Assembly: GCF_003217475.1 (NCBI RefSeq)
Contig: NZ_QJSP01000001.1
Location: forward strand, 248,001 to 312,000
DNA: 64,000 nt
Direction: 5' to 3'
DNA from: Williamsia limnetica
GTDB lineage: Bacteria > Actinomycetota > Actinomycetes > Mycobacteriales > Mycobacteriaceae
Part shown: positions 49,242 through 59,089 of the stretch, one piece after another
Position numbering within the stretch: the first letter of the stretch is position 1
Layout of the letters: each line of letters begins with the position of its first letter
Notes under the pieces: generated by a model
Seen by the model: the letters and a program-made list of their open reading frames with translations, nothing else
Told to the model about the DNA's origin: nothing
Database searches by the model: none
Made by a program: the position numbers and the translations under genes

Positions 49242-52200
49242 CTAGCCGCCCTCGATGTCGCCTTCGGTCTCGAGGAAGACGCGCCGGAGTTCGTCTAGCA
49301 TCGCCGGCGGTGGAGCCGCCCACATCTCTCGCTGCGCCGCTTCGAGAAGCCGTTCGGCGATCCCGTGGAGCGCCCACGGATTCGACTTCGTCATGAAGTC
49401 ATTGTTGGTCTGATCGAGGACGTAGGACTCCGTCAACTGCTCGTACATCCAGTCGGCCATCACGTTCGTGGTGGCGTCGTAGCCGAAGAGGTAGTCGACG
49501 GTCGCCGCCATCTCGAACGCGCCCTTGTATCCGTGCCGTTGCATGGCAGCGATCCATCGCGGATTGACCACACGGGCCCGGAAGACGCGGGTGGTCTCCT
49601 CGGACAGGGTCCTGGTGCGGACATTGTCAGGCGTGGTGCTGTCCCCGATGTACGCCTCCGGATCTCGGCCGGTCAGCGACCGGACCGTGGCGACCATACC
49701 GCCGTGGTACTGGAAGTAGTCGTCGGAGTCGGCGATGTCGTGCTCACGGGTATCGGTGTTCTTGGCCGCCACTGCGATTCGGCGATAGGCCGAACGCATG
49801 TCCTCGACGGCGGCGACGCCGTCGCGCCCCCGACCGTACGCATAACCACCCCACGCGGTGTAGACCTCCGCGAGGTCGGCATCGCTGCGCCAGTCTTTCG
49901 AATCGATCAGTTGCAACAACCCGGCCCCATAGGTTCCGGGTTTGGAACCGAAGATCCGCGTGGTCGCGCGATCGATGTCACCGTGTTCGGCGACGTCGGC
50001 CCGCGCATGTGCGGCAACGTAATTCGATTCATCGGGCTCATCGAGAGCTGCGACCATCCGGACCGCGTCGTCGAGGATGGTGACCACGTGAGGGAATGCG
50101 TCACGGAAAAAGCCCGAGATCCGGACCGTGACGTCGATACGCGGACGGCCGAGTTCGCCGAGGTCGATGAGATCGAGTTTGGTGACCCGCCGAGACGCCT
50201 CGTCCCAGATCGGCATGACGCCCAGCAGGGCAAGGACCTCGGCGATATCGTCGCCGGAGGTGCGCATCGCGCTGGTTCCCCACACCGACAGGCCCACCGA
50301 TCGCGGGTACTCCCCGTGGTCTGTGAGGTAACGCTCCAGCAGCGAATCCGCCATCGCGCGGCCGGTTTCCCACGCGAGCTTCGAGGGCACCGCCTTCGGG
50401 TCGACCGAATAGAAGTTGCGTCCGGTCGGCAAAACGTTGATGAGGCCACGCAGCGGTGATCCGCTGGGCCCGGCCGGGATGAAACCACCGTCGAGCGCGT
50501 GCAGGATCCGCGGGATCTCCTGCTCGGTCTGCCGCAGGCGGGGCACGACCTCGGTACCGGCGAACTCGAGGATCTTGTGGACGTCGACGGGATGGCCGGC
50601 CGCGACCCGAGTGATCGTGTCGGAGTCCCAGTCATCCTTGGCACAGGCGGCCACCAGCTCACGGGCGACGGTTTCGATGTCGTCGGTCGTAGTGCGTCCC
50701 GCGGTGCCGTCTTCGACGAGTCCCAGCGCTTCCCGGAGTCCCGGCAGGCTCTGCTTGCCGCCCCAGAGCTGCCGGGCGCGCAGCATCGCCAAGACCAGAT
50801 CGACCTCGACGTCGTCCTCGGGCGGTTGTCCGAGGATGTGTAGCCCGTCGCGGATCTGAACGTCCTTGATCTCGCACAGCCAGCCGTCGACGTGCAAGAG
50901 CATGTCGTCGAAGACGTCCTCCTCGGGCCGTTCCGAGAGTCCGAGGTCGTGATCCATCTTGGCGGCCTGCAGCAGCGTCCAGATCTGCTGGCGGATGGCC
51001 GGCAGTTTGCCAGGGTCGAGCGCAGAGATGTTGGCGTGCTCGTCGAGCAACTGCTCCAGGCGGGCGATGTCACCGTAGCTCTCGGCGCGAGCCATCGGCG
51101 GGATCAGATGGTCGACGAGGGTCGCATGCGCGCGGCGCTTTGCCTGGGTGCCCTCACCCGGATCATTGACGAGGAACGGATAGATCATGGGCAGATCGCC
51201 GAGCGCCGCGTCGGTGCCACAGGAGGCGGACATCCCGAGCGTCTTACCGGGCAGCCATTCGAGGTTTCCGTGTTTGCCCACGTGGACGACGGCATCGGCG
51301 TCGAAGCCGTGCTGGGCCGCGACCCAGCGGTAACACGCCAGGTAATGATGGCTCGGTGGCAGGTCCGGGTCGTGGTAGATCGCGACCGGGTTCTCGCCGA
51401 ATCCCCGAGGAGGCTGGACCATCAGTAGGGTGTTGCCGAATTGCATTGCGGCGATGACGATGTCGCCCTCTGGGTTGGCGGATCGATCGACGAACAACTC
51501 GCCGGGGGCTTCGCCCCAGTGCTTGACCATGCCCTCCCTCAGGTCGTCGGGGAGGGTGGCGAACCACTCGCGGTAGTCCGCCGCAGACAGCCGAATCGGG
51601 TTGGCTGCCAAAGACTCTTCGGTCAACCAGTCCGGGTCCTGGCCGCCCGCGGCAATCAGTGTGTGGATCAGCTTGTCCGAGTCGTTCTCCGAGAGGCCTG
51701 GAACTGATCCTTCACCAGAAACCGGCCCGATGTCGTAACCGGCCTCGCGCATCGCGTCGAGCAGTCGTAGCAGGCTCTGCGGGGTGTCGAGACCCACGGC
51801 ATTGCCGATTCGCGAGTGTTTTGTAGGGTACGCCGAGAGCATGATGGCGATACGGCGCTCCGATGGAGCGATATGCCGCAGTCTGCCGTGGCGGACGGCG
51901 ATTCCCGCTACGCGATCGCAGCGCTCGTGATCGGGCCGATACCAGGGCAGACCATCATCCCCGATCTCCTTGAACGAGAACGGCACGGTGATGATCCGGC
52001 CATCGAACTCGGGCACGGCAACCTGGGTCGCCACGTCGAGCGGGGACATCCCGTCGTCGTTGGCTGCCCACTTCTCTCGCGACGACGTCAGGCACAGTCC
52101 CTGCAAGATGGGAACATCCAGGCGGGCCAGCTGTTCGATGTTCCAGTTGTCGTCGTCGCCACCCGCCGAGGCAGTGGCGGGTGTGGCACCACCGGCCGCG

Positions 52201-52841
52201 AGCACGGTCACCACCAAAGCGTCTGCGGCACCGAGTTGTTCGAGAAGGTCATCGGGTGCCGTTCGCAGTGATGCGCAGAAGATGGGCAGTGCCCGACCGC
52301 CTTTGCGTTCGATCGCGTCGGACAGGGCATGGATGTATGCCGTGTTACCGGCCAGGTGCTGTGCACGGTAATACAGGACGGCGATGGTCGGGCCCGAGGC
52401 GGCAGCAGATTCCGGGCGTTCGAGCAGTCCCCACTGCGCTGTCGTGACGGGTCCCCCGAAACCGTGACCGGTGAGCAGGACCGTGTCGGAGAGAAACGCA
52501 TGCAGATTCGCGAGGTTCTCCGGACCGCCTTGCGCCAGGTAATTGTGGGCGTCCGCGGCGACACCGGGCGCCACCGTCGACATGGACATCAGATCCGGAT
52601 CAGGAAGCTGTTCGCCGGAGAGCACCACGGTCGGCAACCCCGCCGCCAAGACGGTCTCGAGGCCCTCTTCCCAGATCTTTCGACCGCCCAGGATCCGTAC
52701 GACCACCAGGTCGATGTCGGCGAGAAGCACCGGAAGGTCCTCACCGATCAGTAATCGGGACGGATTGGCGAGTCGATAGTCCGCGCCGCACGCCTTGGCC
52801 GTCAGCAGATCGGTGTCCGAGGTGGACAGCAGCAAGATCAC
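49242..52841 (-). CDS. cobN: Cobaltochelatase subunit CobN
   Basis: A 1199-aa large subunit of the aerobic cobalt chelatase, which inserts Co2+ into hydrogenobyrinic acid a,c-diamide with CobS/CobT (not in this window). Landmarks: VVVRILGGRK near residue 40, VVHVGKHGNLEWLPGK near residue 530, AQLDVPILQGL-like core LARLDVPILQGL, and the C-terminal NNDFMTKSNPWALHGIAERLLEA. The GTG start at 52839-52841 has GGAGG eight bases before it, so the longer frame to 53051, which would cross the riboswitch, was rejected. A cobalamin riboswitch lies upstream and a hairpin follows the stop. The gene is divergent from cobG. Confidence 0.95.
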   Translation of the reverse strand: MILLLSTSDTDLLTAKACGADYRLANPSRLLIGEDLPVLLADIDLVVVRILGGRKIWEEGLETVLAAGLPTVVLSGEQLPDPDLMSMSTVAPGVAADAHNYLAQGGPENLANLHAFLSDTVLLTGHGFGGPVTTAQWGLLERPESAAASGPTIAVLYYRAQHLAGNTAYIHALSDAIERKGGRALPIFCASLRTAPDDLLEQLGAADALVVTVLAAGGATPATASAGGDDDNWNIEQLARLDVPILQGLCLTSSREKWAANDDGMSPLDVATQVAVPEFDGRIITVPFSFKEIGDDGLPWYRPDHERCDRVAGIAVRHGRLRHIAPSERRIAIMLSAYPTKHSRIGNAVGLDTPQSLLRLLDAMREAGYDIGPVSGEGSVPGLSENDSDKLIHTLIAAGGQDPDWLTEESLAANPIRLSAADYREWFATLPDDLREGMVKHWGEAPGELFVDRSANPEGDIVIAAMQFGNTLLMVQPPRGFGENPVAIYHDPDLPPSHHYLACYRWVAAQHGFDADAVVHVGKHGNLEWLPGKTLGMSASCGTDAALGDLPMIYPFLVNDPGEGTQAKRRAHATLVDHLIPPMARAESYGDIARLEQLLDEHANISALDPGKLPAIRQQIWTLLQAAKMDHDLGLSERPEEDVFDDMLLHVDGWLCEIKDVQIRDGLHILGQPPEDDVEVDLVLAMLRARQLWGGKQSLPGLREALGLVEDGTAGRTTTDDIETVARELVAACAKDDWDSDTITRVAAGHPVDVHKILEFAGTEVVPRLRQTEQEIPRILHALDGGFIPAGPSGSPLRGLINVLPTGRNFYSVDPKAVPSKLAWETGRAMADSLLERYLTDHGEYPRSVGLSVWGTSAMRTSGDDIAEVLALLGVMPIWDEASRRVTKLDLIDLGELGRPRIDVTVRISGFFRDAFPHVVTILDDAVRMVAALDEPDESNYVAAHARADVAEHGDIDRATTRIFGSKPGTYGAGLLQLIDSKDWRSDADLAEVYTAWGGYAYGRGRDGVAAVEDMRSAYRRIAVAAKNTDTREHDIADSDDYFQYHGGMVATVRSLTGRDPEAYIGDSTTPDNVRTRTLSEETTRVFRARVVNPRWIAAMQRHGYKGAFEMAATVDYLFGYDATTNVMADWMYEQLTESYVLDQTNNDFMTKSNPWALHGIAERLLEAAQREMWAAPPPAMLDELRRVFLETEGDIEGG

Positions 52842-52892
52842 GGGTGGAACCTCCTTGCCGGGGATTCGCGCCCAGCGGGTATTGCAGCGGTG

Positions 52893-52990
52893 GAGCGGCA
52901 GGGGTCTGACTTCGGGTCTCCCCGACACAGTGGCGCGACCGCGCCGGAATCGCACCGGCTTCCCTGTCGCAGGTCTGTCGATCAGAGTAT
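52893..52990 (-). ncRNA. Cobalamin (B12) riboswitch upstream of cobN
   Basis: On the minus strand the sequence carries the cobalamin-aptamer core GGGAAGCCGGTGCGATTCCGG (here shortened to its key parts GCCGGTGCGATTCCGG and CGCGCCACTGTG), followed by the B12-box-like AGTCAGACCCCTGCC. The order and spacing fit the family. It ends about 50 bp before the cobN GTG, next to its GGAGG site, so adenosylcobalamin binding probably blocks translation of cobN. Confidence 0.88.
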
Positions 52991-53095
52991 CGTCCCCGCG
53001 ACTCGGCCGTTCCTGCGAACCCCACCTGGCCTTTCGAACGCCGAGGGGCACGGCGTCGACGGCCGAGCATTTGCGGAGCCAGTACCGTTGAACTC

Positions 53096-54220
53096 ATGAG
53101 TCGACCCGCCGACCGGTGCCCGGGGGTGTTTTCTGCACACCCCGCCGCAGACGGTCATCTCGCGCGGATCCGGCTACCCGGTGGACATGTCTCTCCCGCG
53201 CAACTCGAGGCACTGGTGGCGGTGGCCGACGATTATGGCGATGCCCACCTGGAGCTCACCTCCCGCGGCAATCTCCAGCTCAGGGGCATCTCAGACCTCC
53301 AGGGTGCCGCCGACCTGATCGTGGACGCGGGCTTGATACCGACCCCGAGCCACGAGCGGGTGCGCAATCTGCAACAGTCAGCCCTCACCGGACGCCGCGG
53401 CGGCCTGCTCGATGCGCGACCTATCCTCGACGCCCTGGATGTTGGTCTTCGTGCCGACGCCGGGCTTGCTCACCTTCCTGCCCGCTTCCTGTTCGGCATC
53501 GACGACGGCCGGGGAGACATCGTGCACGAAGCGCCTGACGCCGGTTTGGTCGCCATCGACGGTGACGCCCTGGAAGTGGTGATCGGCGGCATTCCGACCG
53601 GTCGGACAACCACCCGCGAACAGGCAGCGCAGACGCTGTTGGCGGTGGCGCACGCATTCCTGGTCGATCGAACCGACGAATGGCGCATCGAGGCGTTGGG
53701 CGAGCACCCGAAGCTCGATGAGGTGGTCGCAGCCCTCGACCCCGCGCCCCCTCACCGGGTGCCTTCCGCTCCGACCGAACCGCTGGTCGGCTGGCTCGAC
53801 CAGGACGACGGACTCGTCGCCCTCGGTGCTGTCGTGGCACATGGTCGCATGTCATCACGCATCGCCGAGTTCCTCGCGGCGATCGAACGCGACATCTACT
53901 TCACGCCGCGCAAGGAGATCGTCGTCGTCGACCTGTCGGAGGGCATGGCAGACACCGTGTTGCGGGTGCTCGCGCCCATGGGGCTGATCTTCGATGCGAA
54001 CTCACCGTGGACACGGGTCAGCGCGTGCGCCGGCTCCCCTGGCTGTGACAAGTCTCGTGCAGACGTTCGCGGCGACCTCGAGTTGCTCCTGCGCGCGCCC
54101 GACGTCGAGATCACCGATCATGAGCACTGGGTTGGCTGCGAACGCGGCTGTGGCTCACCCCGCGGCCCTCACACCCGGGTCGAGGCCACCGACGACGGGT
54201 ACGTTCGCCAGCGGATCTGA
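53096..54220 (+). CDS. cobG: Precorrin-3B synthase
   Basis: A 374-aa sirohaem/[4Fe-4S] monooxygenase of the sulfite-reductase fold. It opens CPGVFSAHPAADG, has GNLQLRG and, near the end, Cys311, Cys317 (CAGSPGCDKS), Cys348 and Cys352 (CERGCGSPRG), in the C-x5-C and C-x3-C pattern that holds the coupled cluster. It uses O2 to convert precorrin-3A to precorrin-3B, so B12 synthesis here follows the aerobic route. It begins the cobG-cobH-cobIJ operon and is divergent from cobN. I see no riboswitch on this side. Confidence 0.95.
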   Translation: MSRPADRCPGVFSAHPAADGHLARIRLPGGHVSPAQLEALVAVADDYGDAHLELTSRGNLQLRGISDLQGAADLIVDAGLIPTPSHERVRNLQQSALTGRRGGLLDARPILDALDVGLRADAGLAHLPARFLFGIDDGRGDIVHEAPDAGLVAIDGDALEVVIGGIPTGRTTTREQAAQTLLAVAHAFLVDRTDEWRIEALGEHPKLDEVVAALDPAPPHRVPSAPTEPLVGWLDQDDGLVALGAVVAHGRMSSRIAEFLAAIERDIYFTPRKEIVVVDLSEGMADTVLRVLAPMGLIFDANSPWTRVSACAGSPGCDKSRADVRGDLELLLRAPDVEITDHEHWVGCERGCGSPRGPHTRVEATDDGYVRQRI

Positions 54221-54232
54221 GCGACCTCTATC

Positions 54233-54868
54233 GTGGCAAACACCATGTACTCCTATATTCGAGACGGCGCTGAGATCTACCGTCAGTCCTTCGCCACAAT
54301 TCGCTCCGAGGCAGACCTCGGTGGGTTCGACGATGACCTGTCACCGGTGGTCGTCCGAATGATCCATGCCTGCGGCCAGGTTGATCTCACCTCGGATGTT
54401 CGTGCCAGTGATCGCGTGGTGAGTGCCGCTCGCGGGGCACTCGAGGCCGGTGCCCCGATTCTGTGCGACGCCAACATGGTCGCTTCCGGAGTCACCCGAA
54501 AGCGACTTCCTGCCGACAACGACGTCCTGTGCATGCTCCGCGATCCACGTACCCCTGCGCTCGCGACCGAGCTCGACACCACGAGAACAGCTGCAGCGAT
54601 AGAGCTTTGGCGTCCGGTATTGGACGGGGCCGTCGTCGCGATCGGTAACGCGCCCACCGCACTGTTCGCCCTCCTCGAGCTCATCGACGCGGGCGGACCT
54701 CGCCCCGCTGCGGTCATCGGCGCGCCTGTCGGGTTCATCGGAGCAGCCGAATCGTGTCAGGCCCTCGCGGACCGCAGCGACCTGGAGTACCTCACCGTGC
54801 TCGGCCGCCGCGGGGGTTCGGCCATCACCGCAGCCGCAATCAACGCGCTCGCCTCGACAGCGGAATAG
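54233..54868 (+). CDS. cobH: Precorrin-8X methylmutase
   Basis: A 211-aa CobH: YIRDGAEIYRQSF at the start, RMIHACGQVDL with the catalytic His, CDANMVASGVTRKRLP, and AVIGAPVGFIGAAES. It moves the C11 methyl to C12, giving hydrogenobyrinic acid. GTG start at 54233, 13 bp after cobG; cobIJ follows 9 bp later, so the three are one operon. Confidence 0.96.
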   Translation: MANTMYSYIRDGAEIYRQSFATIRSEADLGGFDDDLSPVVVRMIHACGQVDLTSDVRASDRVVSAARGALEAGAPILCDANMVASGVTRKRLPADNDVLCMLRDPRTPALATELDTTRTAAAIELWRPVLDGAVVAIGNAPTALFALLELIDAGGPRPAAVIGAPVGFIGAAESCQALADRSDLEYLTVLGRRGGSAITAAAINALASTAE

Positions 54869-54877
54869 AGAGAGACC

Positions 54878-56383
54878 ATGACCGGCAAATTATGGGGTGT
54901 GGGACTGGGCCCAGGAGACAGTGAACTCGTCACCGTCAAGGCCGCCAGAATCATCGGCGAGGTCGATGTGGTCGCATATCACTCGGCCCGGCACGGCAGA
55001 TCCATCGCCCGGTCGGTCGCCGCACCCTATCTTCGCAGCGGTCAGATCGAAGAGAAGCTGATCTACCCGGTCACCACCGAGAGCACCGATCACCCCGGTG
55101 GCTACCGGGGTGCACTCGCCGATTTCTACACCGCTGCGGCGCAGACTCTCGCACAACACCTTTCGGCCGGGCGCAGTGTCGCTCTACTTGCCGAGGGCGA
55201 TCCGCTCTTCTACAGCTCGTACATGCACATGCACAAACGACTGGTCGTGGATTTCGACACCGAGATCATTCCCGGAGTCACCTCGGTGAGTGCGTCAGCG
55301 GCTGCCACCGGGTTGCCGCTCGTCGAGGCCGACGAAACACTGACGGTGCTGCCCGGCACACTTTCGAAGGAGGAACTGGTCCGTCGACTGCGGGACAGCG
55401 ACGCGGTGGCCATCATGAAGCTCGGCCGCACCTTCCCGGATGTCGTTGCGGCACTCACGGAGTCGGGTCGGCTCGAGCAGGCCTGGTACGTAGAACGCGC
55501 GTCGACGGCAGCTCAGAAGGTGATACCGGTCGTGGACGTAGAGGCCGAAACCGTTCCGTACTTCTCGATGATCGTCATCCCCGGCGAACTGAACAACCCA
55601 CTCCTGTCCGAGTCGAGCGGCGGCGGTGGTCAGGTCGTCGTGGTCGGCCTCGGGCCCGGGGCAGACCGCTGGACGACTCCCGAGGTGCGCGGCGAACTCG
55701 CCCAGGCCACCGACCTCGTCGGCTACAAGACGTACCTGAATCGGGTCACCCCTCGCCCCGGTCAGCGACTGCACCCCAGCGACAACAAGGTCGAGTCCGA
55801 ACGCGCCTGCATGGCACTCGATCTCGCCAAAGCCGGAGCCCGTGTCGTGGTGGTGTCCTCCGGTGATCCGGGCGTGTTCGCCATGGCAGCGGCCGTCATC
55901 GAGGAAGCCGCAGATGAACAATGGCGTGAGGTCCCGGTTCGGGTGGTGCCCGGAGTGACGGCCGCCAACGCCGTCGCGAGTCTGGCTGGGGCTCCCCTGG
56001 GCCACGACTATGCGGTGATCTCCCTGTCTGATCGCCTCAAGAGCTGGGATGTCGTGGCCGAACGGGTGCGGGCGGCTCTGCGCGCCGACTTGGTGCTGGC
56101 GATATACAACCCAGGGTCGGCCAGCCGGACCTGGCAGGTGGCGGAGTTGAAAGACATCTTGTTGGAGCAGATAGCGGGAACAACGCCGGTGGTACTCGGG
56201 CGCGACGTCGGCGGGCCAGAGCAGTCTTTGGTGATCACGACGGTGTCGGACCTGGATCCGGCCGGCGTGGACATGCGGACGCTGCTGATCGTGGGATCCA
56301 CCACCACCACTGTTGTCGACCGCGTGGGCGGCCAGGCCGTGTTCACCAATCGTCGTTACGGAGCTAGCCCCTCTACCCACTGA
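54878..56383 (+). CDS. cobIJ: Bifunctional precorrin-2 C20-/precorrin-3B C17-methyltransferase
   Basis: A 501-aa fusion typical of Actinobacteria. Residues 1-240 are CobI (GVGLGPGDSELVTVKA, LLAEGDPLFYSSYMHMH); residues about 248-501 are CobJ (VVVGLGPGADRWTTPE, VVSSGDPGVFAMA, YNPGSASRTWQ). Each half has its own SAM site. It supplies methyl groups at C20 and C17 of the corrin. AGAGAGA precedes the ATG. Its 3' end overlaps the end of convergent cobK by 28 bp. Confidence 0.96.
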   Translation: MTGKLWGVGLGPGDSELVTVKAARIIGEVDVVAYHSARHGRSIARSVAAPYLRSGQIEEKLIYPVTTESTDHPGGYRGALADFYTAAAQTLAQHLSAGRSVALLAEGDPLFYSSYMHMHKRLVVDFDTEIIPGVTSVSASAAATGLPLVEADETLTVLPGTLSKEELVRRLRDSDAVAIMKLGRTFPDVVAALTESGRLEQAWYVERASTAAQKVIPVVDVEAETVPYFSMIVIPGELNNPLLSESSGGGGQVVVVGLGPGADRWTTPEVRGELAQATDLVGYKTYLNRVTPRPGQRLHPSDNKVESERACMALDLAKAGARVVVVSSGDPGVFAMAAAVIEEAADEQWREVPVRVVPGVTAANAVASLAGAPLGHDYAVISLSDRLKSWDVVAERVRAALRADLVLAIYNPGSASRTWQVAELKDILLEQIAGTTPVVLGRDVGGPEQSLVITTVSDLDPAGVDMRTLLIVGSTTTTVVDRVGGQAVFTNRRYGASPSTH

Positions 56384-57117
56384 GCAGCCTCGGCAGCCGT
56401 CAGGACCCGCGGCCCGGTGGCGGCGGCCTCCGGACGCCGCACCATGATCACCGGGAGCGATAGTGTGCGGGCTGCATCGAGTTTGGCCCTCACGAGGTTC
56501 CCGCCGCTGTTCTTCGTCACGACGACGTCGATGCGGTGTTCGCGCAGCAGAGCCAGTTCACCGTCGAGCGTGTACGGTCCTCGACTGCGCATGATGGTGC
56601 TCCTCCGAGGACCCTCACGCTCCGGTGGATCGACGAGACGAATCAGGAACCACGCATCGTCCACGGCACGAAAGGCATCGACGTCTTGCCGTCCCGTCGT
56701 GAGAAATACTCGCAGCCCATCTCGCGCTGCGGCCATCTCGGTCACGGCGTGTGCGGCCTCGGTCAAGTCGGCCACATCGATCCAGTTGTCGCCGGGTTGC
56801 GTCTCCCACGGCGCTCGACGCAAGGTGAGTAGCGGTATCCCGGCACAGGCTGCCGCCTGGGCCGCGTTCGCCGAGATCACACGTGCGAAGGGATGTGTGG
56901 CGTCGATGATCGCTGCGCACCCGTGCTGTCTCAGCCACGCGACGAGACCGTCGACTCCGCCGAAACCACCGACGCGCACCTGTCCGACCGGTAGTGCGGG
57001 GTTCTTCACCCGGCCTGCCAGCGAGGACACAGCGTCGACCCCGGCGTCGTGAAGCAGAACCGCAAGGGATCTGGCTTCGGCGGTACCTCCGAGTATCAGG
57101 ACCTTTCGGGCGTTCAC
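56356..57117 (-). CDS. cobK: Precorrin-6A reductase
   Basis: A 253-aa CobK with an N-terminal nucleotide-binding region (VLILGGTAEARSLA), DATHPFARVISANA, and the C-terminal VVTKNSGGN. It reduces precorrin-6A to precorrin-6B with NADPH. GTG start overlaps the cobM stop (GTGA). It is last of the cobL-cobM-cobK group on the minus strand and converges on cobIJ with a 28-bp overlap. Confidence 0.95.
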   Translation of the reverse strand: MNARKVLILGGTAEARSLAVLLHDAGVDAVSSLAGRVKNPALPVGQVRVGGFGGVDGLVAWLRQHGCAAIIDATHPFARVISANAAQAAACAGIPLLTLRRAPWETQPGDNWIDVADLTEAAHAVTEMAAARDGLRVFLTTGRQDVDAFRAVDDAWFLIRLVDPPEREGPRRSTIMRSRGPYTLDGELALLREHRIDVVVTKNSGGNLVRAKLDAARTLSLPVIMVRRPEAAATGPRVLTAAEAAQWVEGLAP

Positions 57118-57881
57118 GGCAGCTGAGAGTCGTTGCGTAATTTCGACATTCGCGCTGACGAATACAGGTAGCTGTCGGGGAACTGCTCCGCTGCGAGCAC
57201 GTTCCCGACGAAGATCACCGCAGTACGCACGATGTTGTTGGCAGACAGGTGCACGGTCAGGTCTTCAAGGCGGCAGCGCAGGACCTGTTCGTTGTCGCGA
57301 CTGGCGAACGCGACCACCGCGACAGGACAGTTCGGTCCATAGTGAGGGACGAGCGCCTCGACGATCTGCTCGCTGCGGTGGGCGGCGAGGTGAAGCGCCA
57401 TCGTGACCCCGGTGCGGGCGAGTTCTTCGAGTTGTTCGCCGTCGGGCATGTCTGTGGACAGGGTGGAGACCCGGGTGATCAGCAACGATTGCCCCACCCC
57501 GGGCACAGTAAGTTCTTGCTTGAGTGCGGCCGCGGCGGCAGCGAAGGCGGGAACCCCCGGAACGATCTCGTAGTCGATGCCCAGTTGCTGGAGATGCCGA
57601 ATCTGCTCGGCGACAGCTGAATACAAGGCCGGGTCACCTGAGTGCAGCCTCGCCACATCACTTCCTGCGCGATGTGCATCACTGATGCGATCGATGATTG
57701 TCGCCAACGGCATCTTCGCGGTGTTGACGAGAGTCGCCTCGGGTGGGCAATGTTCGAGCATCTCATCCGGAACCAGCGATCCGGCGTACAGGCAGGTGCC
57801 ACACTGTGAGAGGACGCGGGCACCACGCAGGGTGATGAGGTCTGCCGCGCCGGGTCCGGCGCCGATGAAGTAGACCGTCAC
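57114..57881 (-). CDS. cobM: Precorrin-4 C11-methyltransferase
   Basis: A 255-aa tetrapyrrole methylase: VYFIGAGPGAADLITLRG (SAM motif), LHSGDPALYSAVAEQ and FPGV-like EIVPGVPAFAAAAAA. It adds the C11 methyl that is later moved by CobH. GTG at 57879-57881 overlaps the cobL stop (GTGA), and the stop overlaps the cobK start, so the three are translationally coupled. Confidence 0.96.
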   Translation of the reverse strand: MTVYFIGAGPGAADLITLRGARVLSQCGTCLYAGSLVPDEMLEHCPPEATLVNTAKMPLATIIDRISDAHRAGSDVARLHSGDPALYSAVAEQIRHLQQLGIDYEIVPGVPAFAAAAAALKQELTVPGVGQSLLITRVSTLSTDMPDGEQLEELARTGVTMALHLAAHRSEQIVEALVPHYGPNCPVAVVAFASRDNEQVLRCRLEDLTVHLSANNIVRTAVIFVGNVLAAEQFPDSYLYSSARMSKLRNDSQLP

Positions 57882-59089
57882 GTTGTCACCGCCGGCTTGT
57901 CGGCTATCCATTGCGTGACCGGAAGGGTCGGTCGCCAGGCAGTCATCGAGCCTAGCGGTTCTGCGTGATCGATCTGGAAACGACGAAGCGTCCCACCGAC
58001 TGCGGCATGCCAGCTGATCAGCAGCGCTTCGGATTCGATGGTCACAGCGTTGACGACGATGCGGCCCCCCTCGAGCAGTGCCTCCCAGCAGCCTTCCAGA
58101 ACTCCCCCAGCACTGACGCCGCCGCCGATGAAGATCGCATCGGGATCGGGTGCCTGCCCGAACTGCGCCGGCGCGGATTCGAGCACTGTGAGCCCGTGCG
58201 CGACACCGAGTTCAGACGCGTTGTGCTCGATTCGGCGGCGTCGTGCGCTGTCGGACTCGAAGGCTATCGCGCTGCATGAGGGGTCGGTACGCAACCATTC
58301 GATCGCGACGCTTCCCGCGCCCGCGCCGACGTCCCACAACATTTGACGCGCAGCGGGACGCAGCGCGGTGACCGTCAAGGCGCGGATCGCCTGCTTGGTC
58401 ATTTGCCCGTCGTTGCTGAAGTCGGTGTCCGGTAGTCCCGCCTGCGCGCTGACCGCCGGGCCCACGCACTGGACGGCGACGAGGTTGAGCCTGTCGCCGG
58501 CGGAGTGATCCCAGGTGCGGGCAATTCCGCCGTATATGCGTTCAGCAGGCCCGCCGAGTTGCTCCAAGACCGTCAGGTGCGACCACCCGAAACCGTGCGC
58601 GGTCAACAGTTTTGCGAGCGCCTCGGGTGTCTGTTCGTCGCGGCTGAGCACCAGCAACTGGACGTTGTCACTGACGTTGGTGAGAATCGAGCTCAGCGGT
58701 CGATCGACGACACTGCAGATCCGGGTGGTGGCGAGGTCCCATCCGAGCCTGGCCGCGGCGTGGCTCACGCTGGACACGGCCGGAAAGACGCGAACATTCC
58801 TCGCTCCAACGGCTTTGACAACGCTCGCGCCGACCCCGTGGAACATCGGATCGCCGGACGCGAGGATGTGAACGGGGTGTGGTTGAGATTCGGTGAGAAC
58901 AGTCGCCAGGTGCTCCGACATGGGTGACCCCCAGGGGCGCAACGCCGCAGTGACCGATCCGAGCAGATCGAGCTGTCGCCGGGACCCGTAGATGACCTCG
59001 GCGTCTTGAAGCTCACGCCGGGAAGCAGGGGTCAATCCGTCCCAGCCATCGGCTCCCATACCGACCACGACAAATCGGGGTTCGCTCAT
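57878..59089 (-). CDS. cobL: Precorrin-6Y C5,15-methyltransferase (decarboxylating)
   Basis: A 403-aa fusion. Residues about 1-215 are the CbiE-like methylase (VVGMGADGWDGLTP, HILASGDPMFHGVG); residues about 225-400 are the CbiT-like methylase (DVGAGAGSVAIEWLRT, SVAIEWL, FIGGGVSAGGVLE). It methylates C5 and C15 and decarboxylates the C12 acetate. The ATG at 59087-59089 overlaps the SDR stop by 4 nt. In M. tuberculosis the order cobK-cobM-cobL-SDR (Rv2070c-Rv2073c) is the same. Confidence 0.95.
   Translation of the reverse strand: MSEPRFVVVGMGADGWDGLTPASRRELQDAEVIYGSRRQLDLLGSVTAALRPWGSPMSEHLATVLTESQPHPVHILASGDPMFHGVGASVVKAVGARNVRVFPAVSSVSHAAARLGWDLATTRICSVVDRPLSSILTNVSDNVQLLVLSRDEQTPEALAKLLTAHGFGWSHLTVLEQLGGPAERIYGGIARTWDHSAGDRLNLVAVQCVGPAVSAQAGLPDTDFSNDGQMTKQAIRALTVTALRPAARQMLWDVGAGAGSVAIEWLRTDPSCSAIAFESDSARRRRIEHNASELGVAHGLTVLESAPAQFGQAPDPDAIFIGGGVSAGGVLEGCWEALLEGGRIVVNAVTIESEALLISWHAAVGGTLRRFQIDHAEPLGSMTAWRPTLPVTQWIADKPAVTT

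Noticed and set aside
53000-53095. A second cobalamin riboswitch for cobG
   Set aside because: The plus strand here lacks the GCCACTG and B12-box core.
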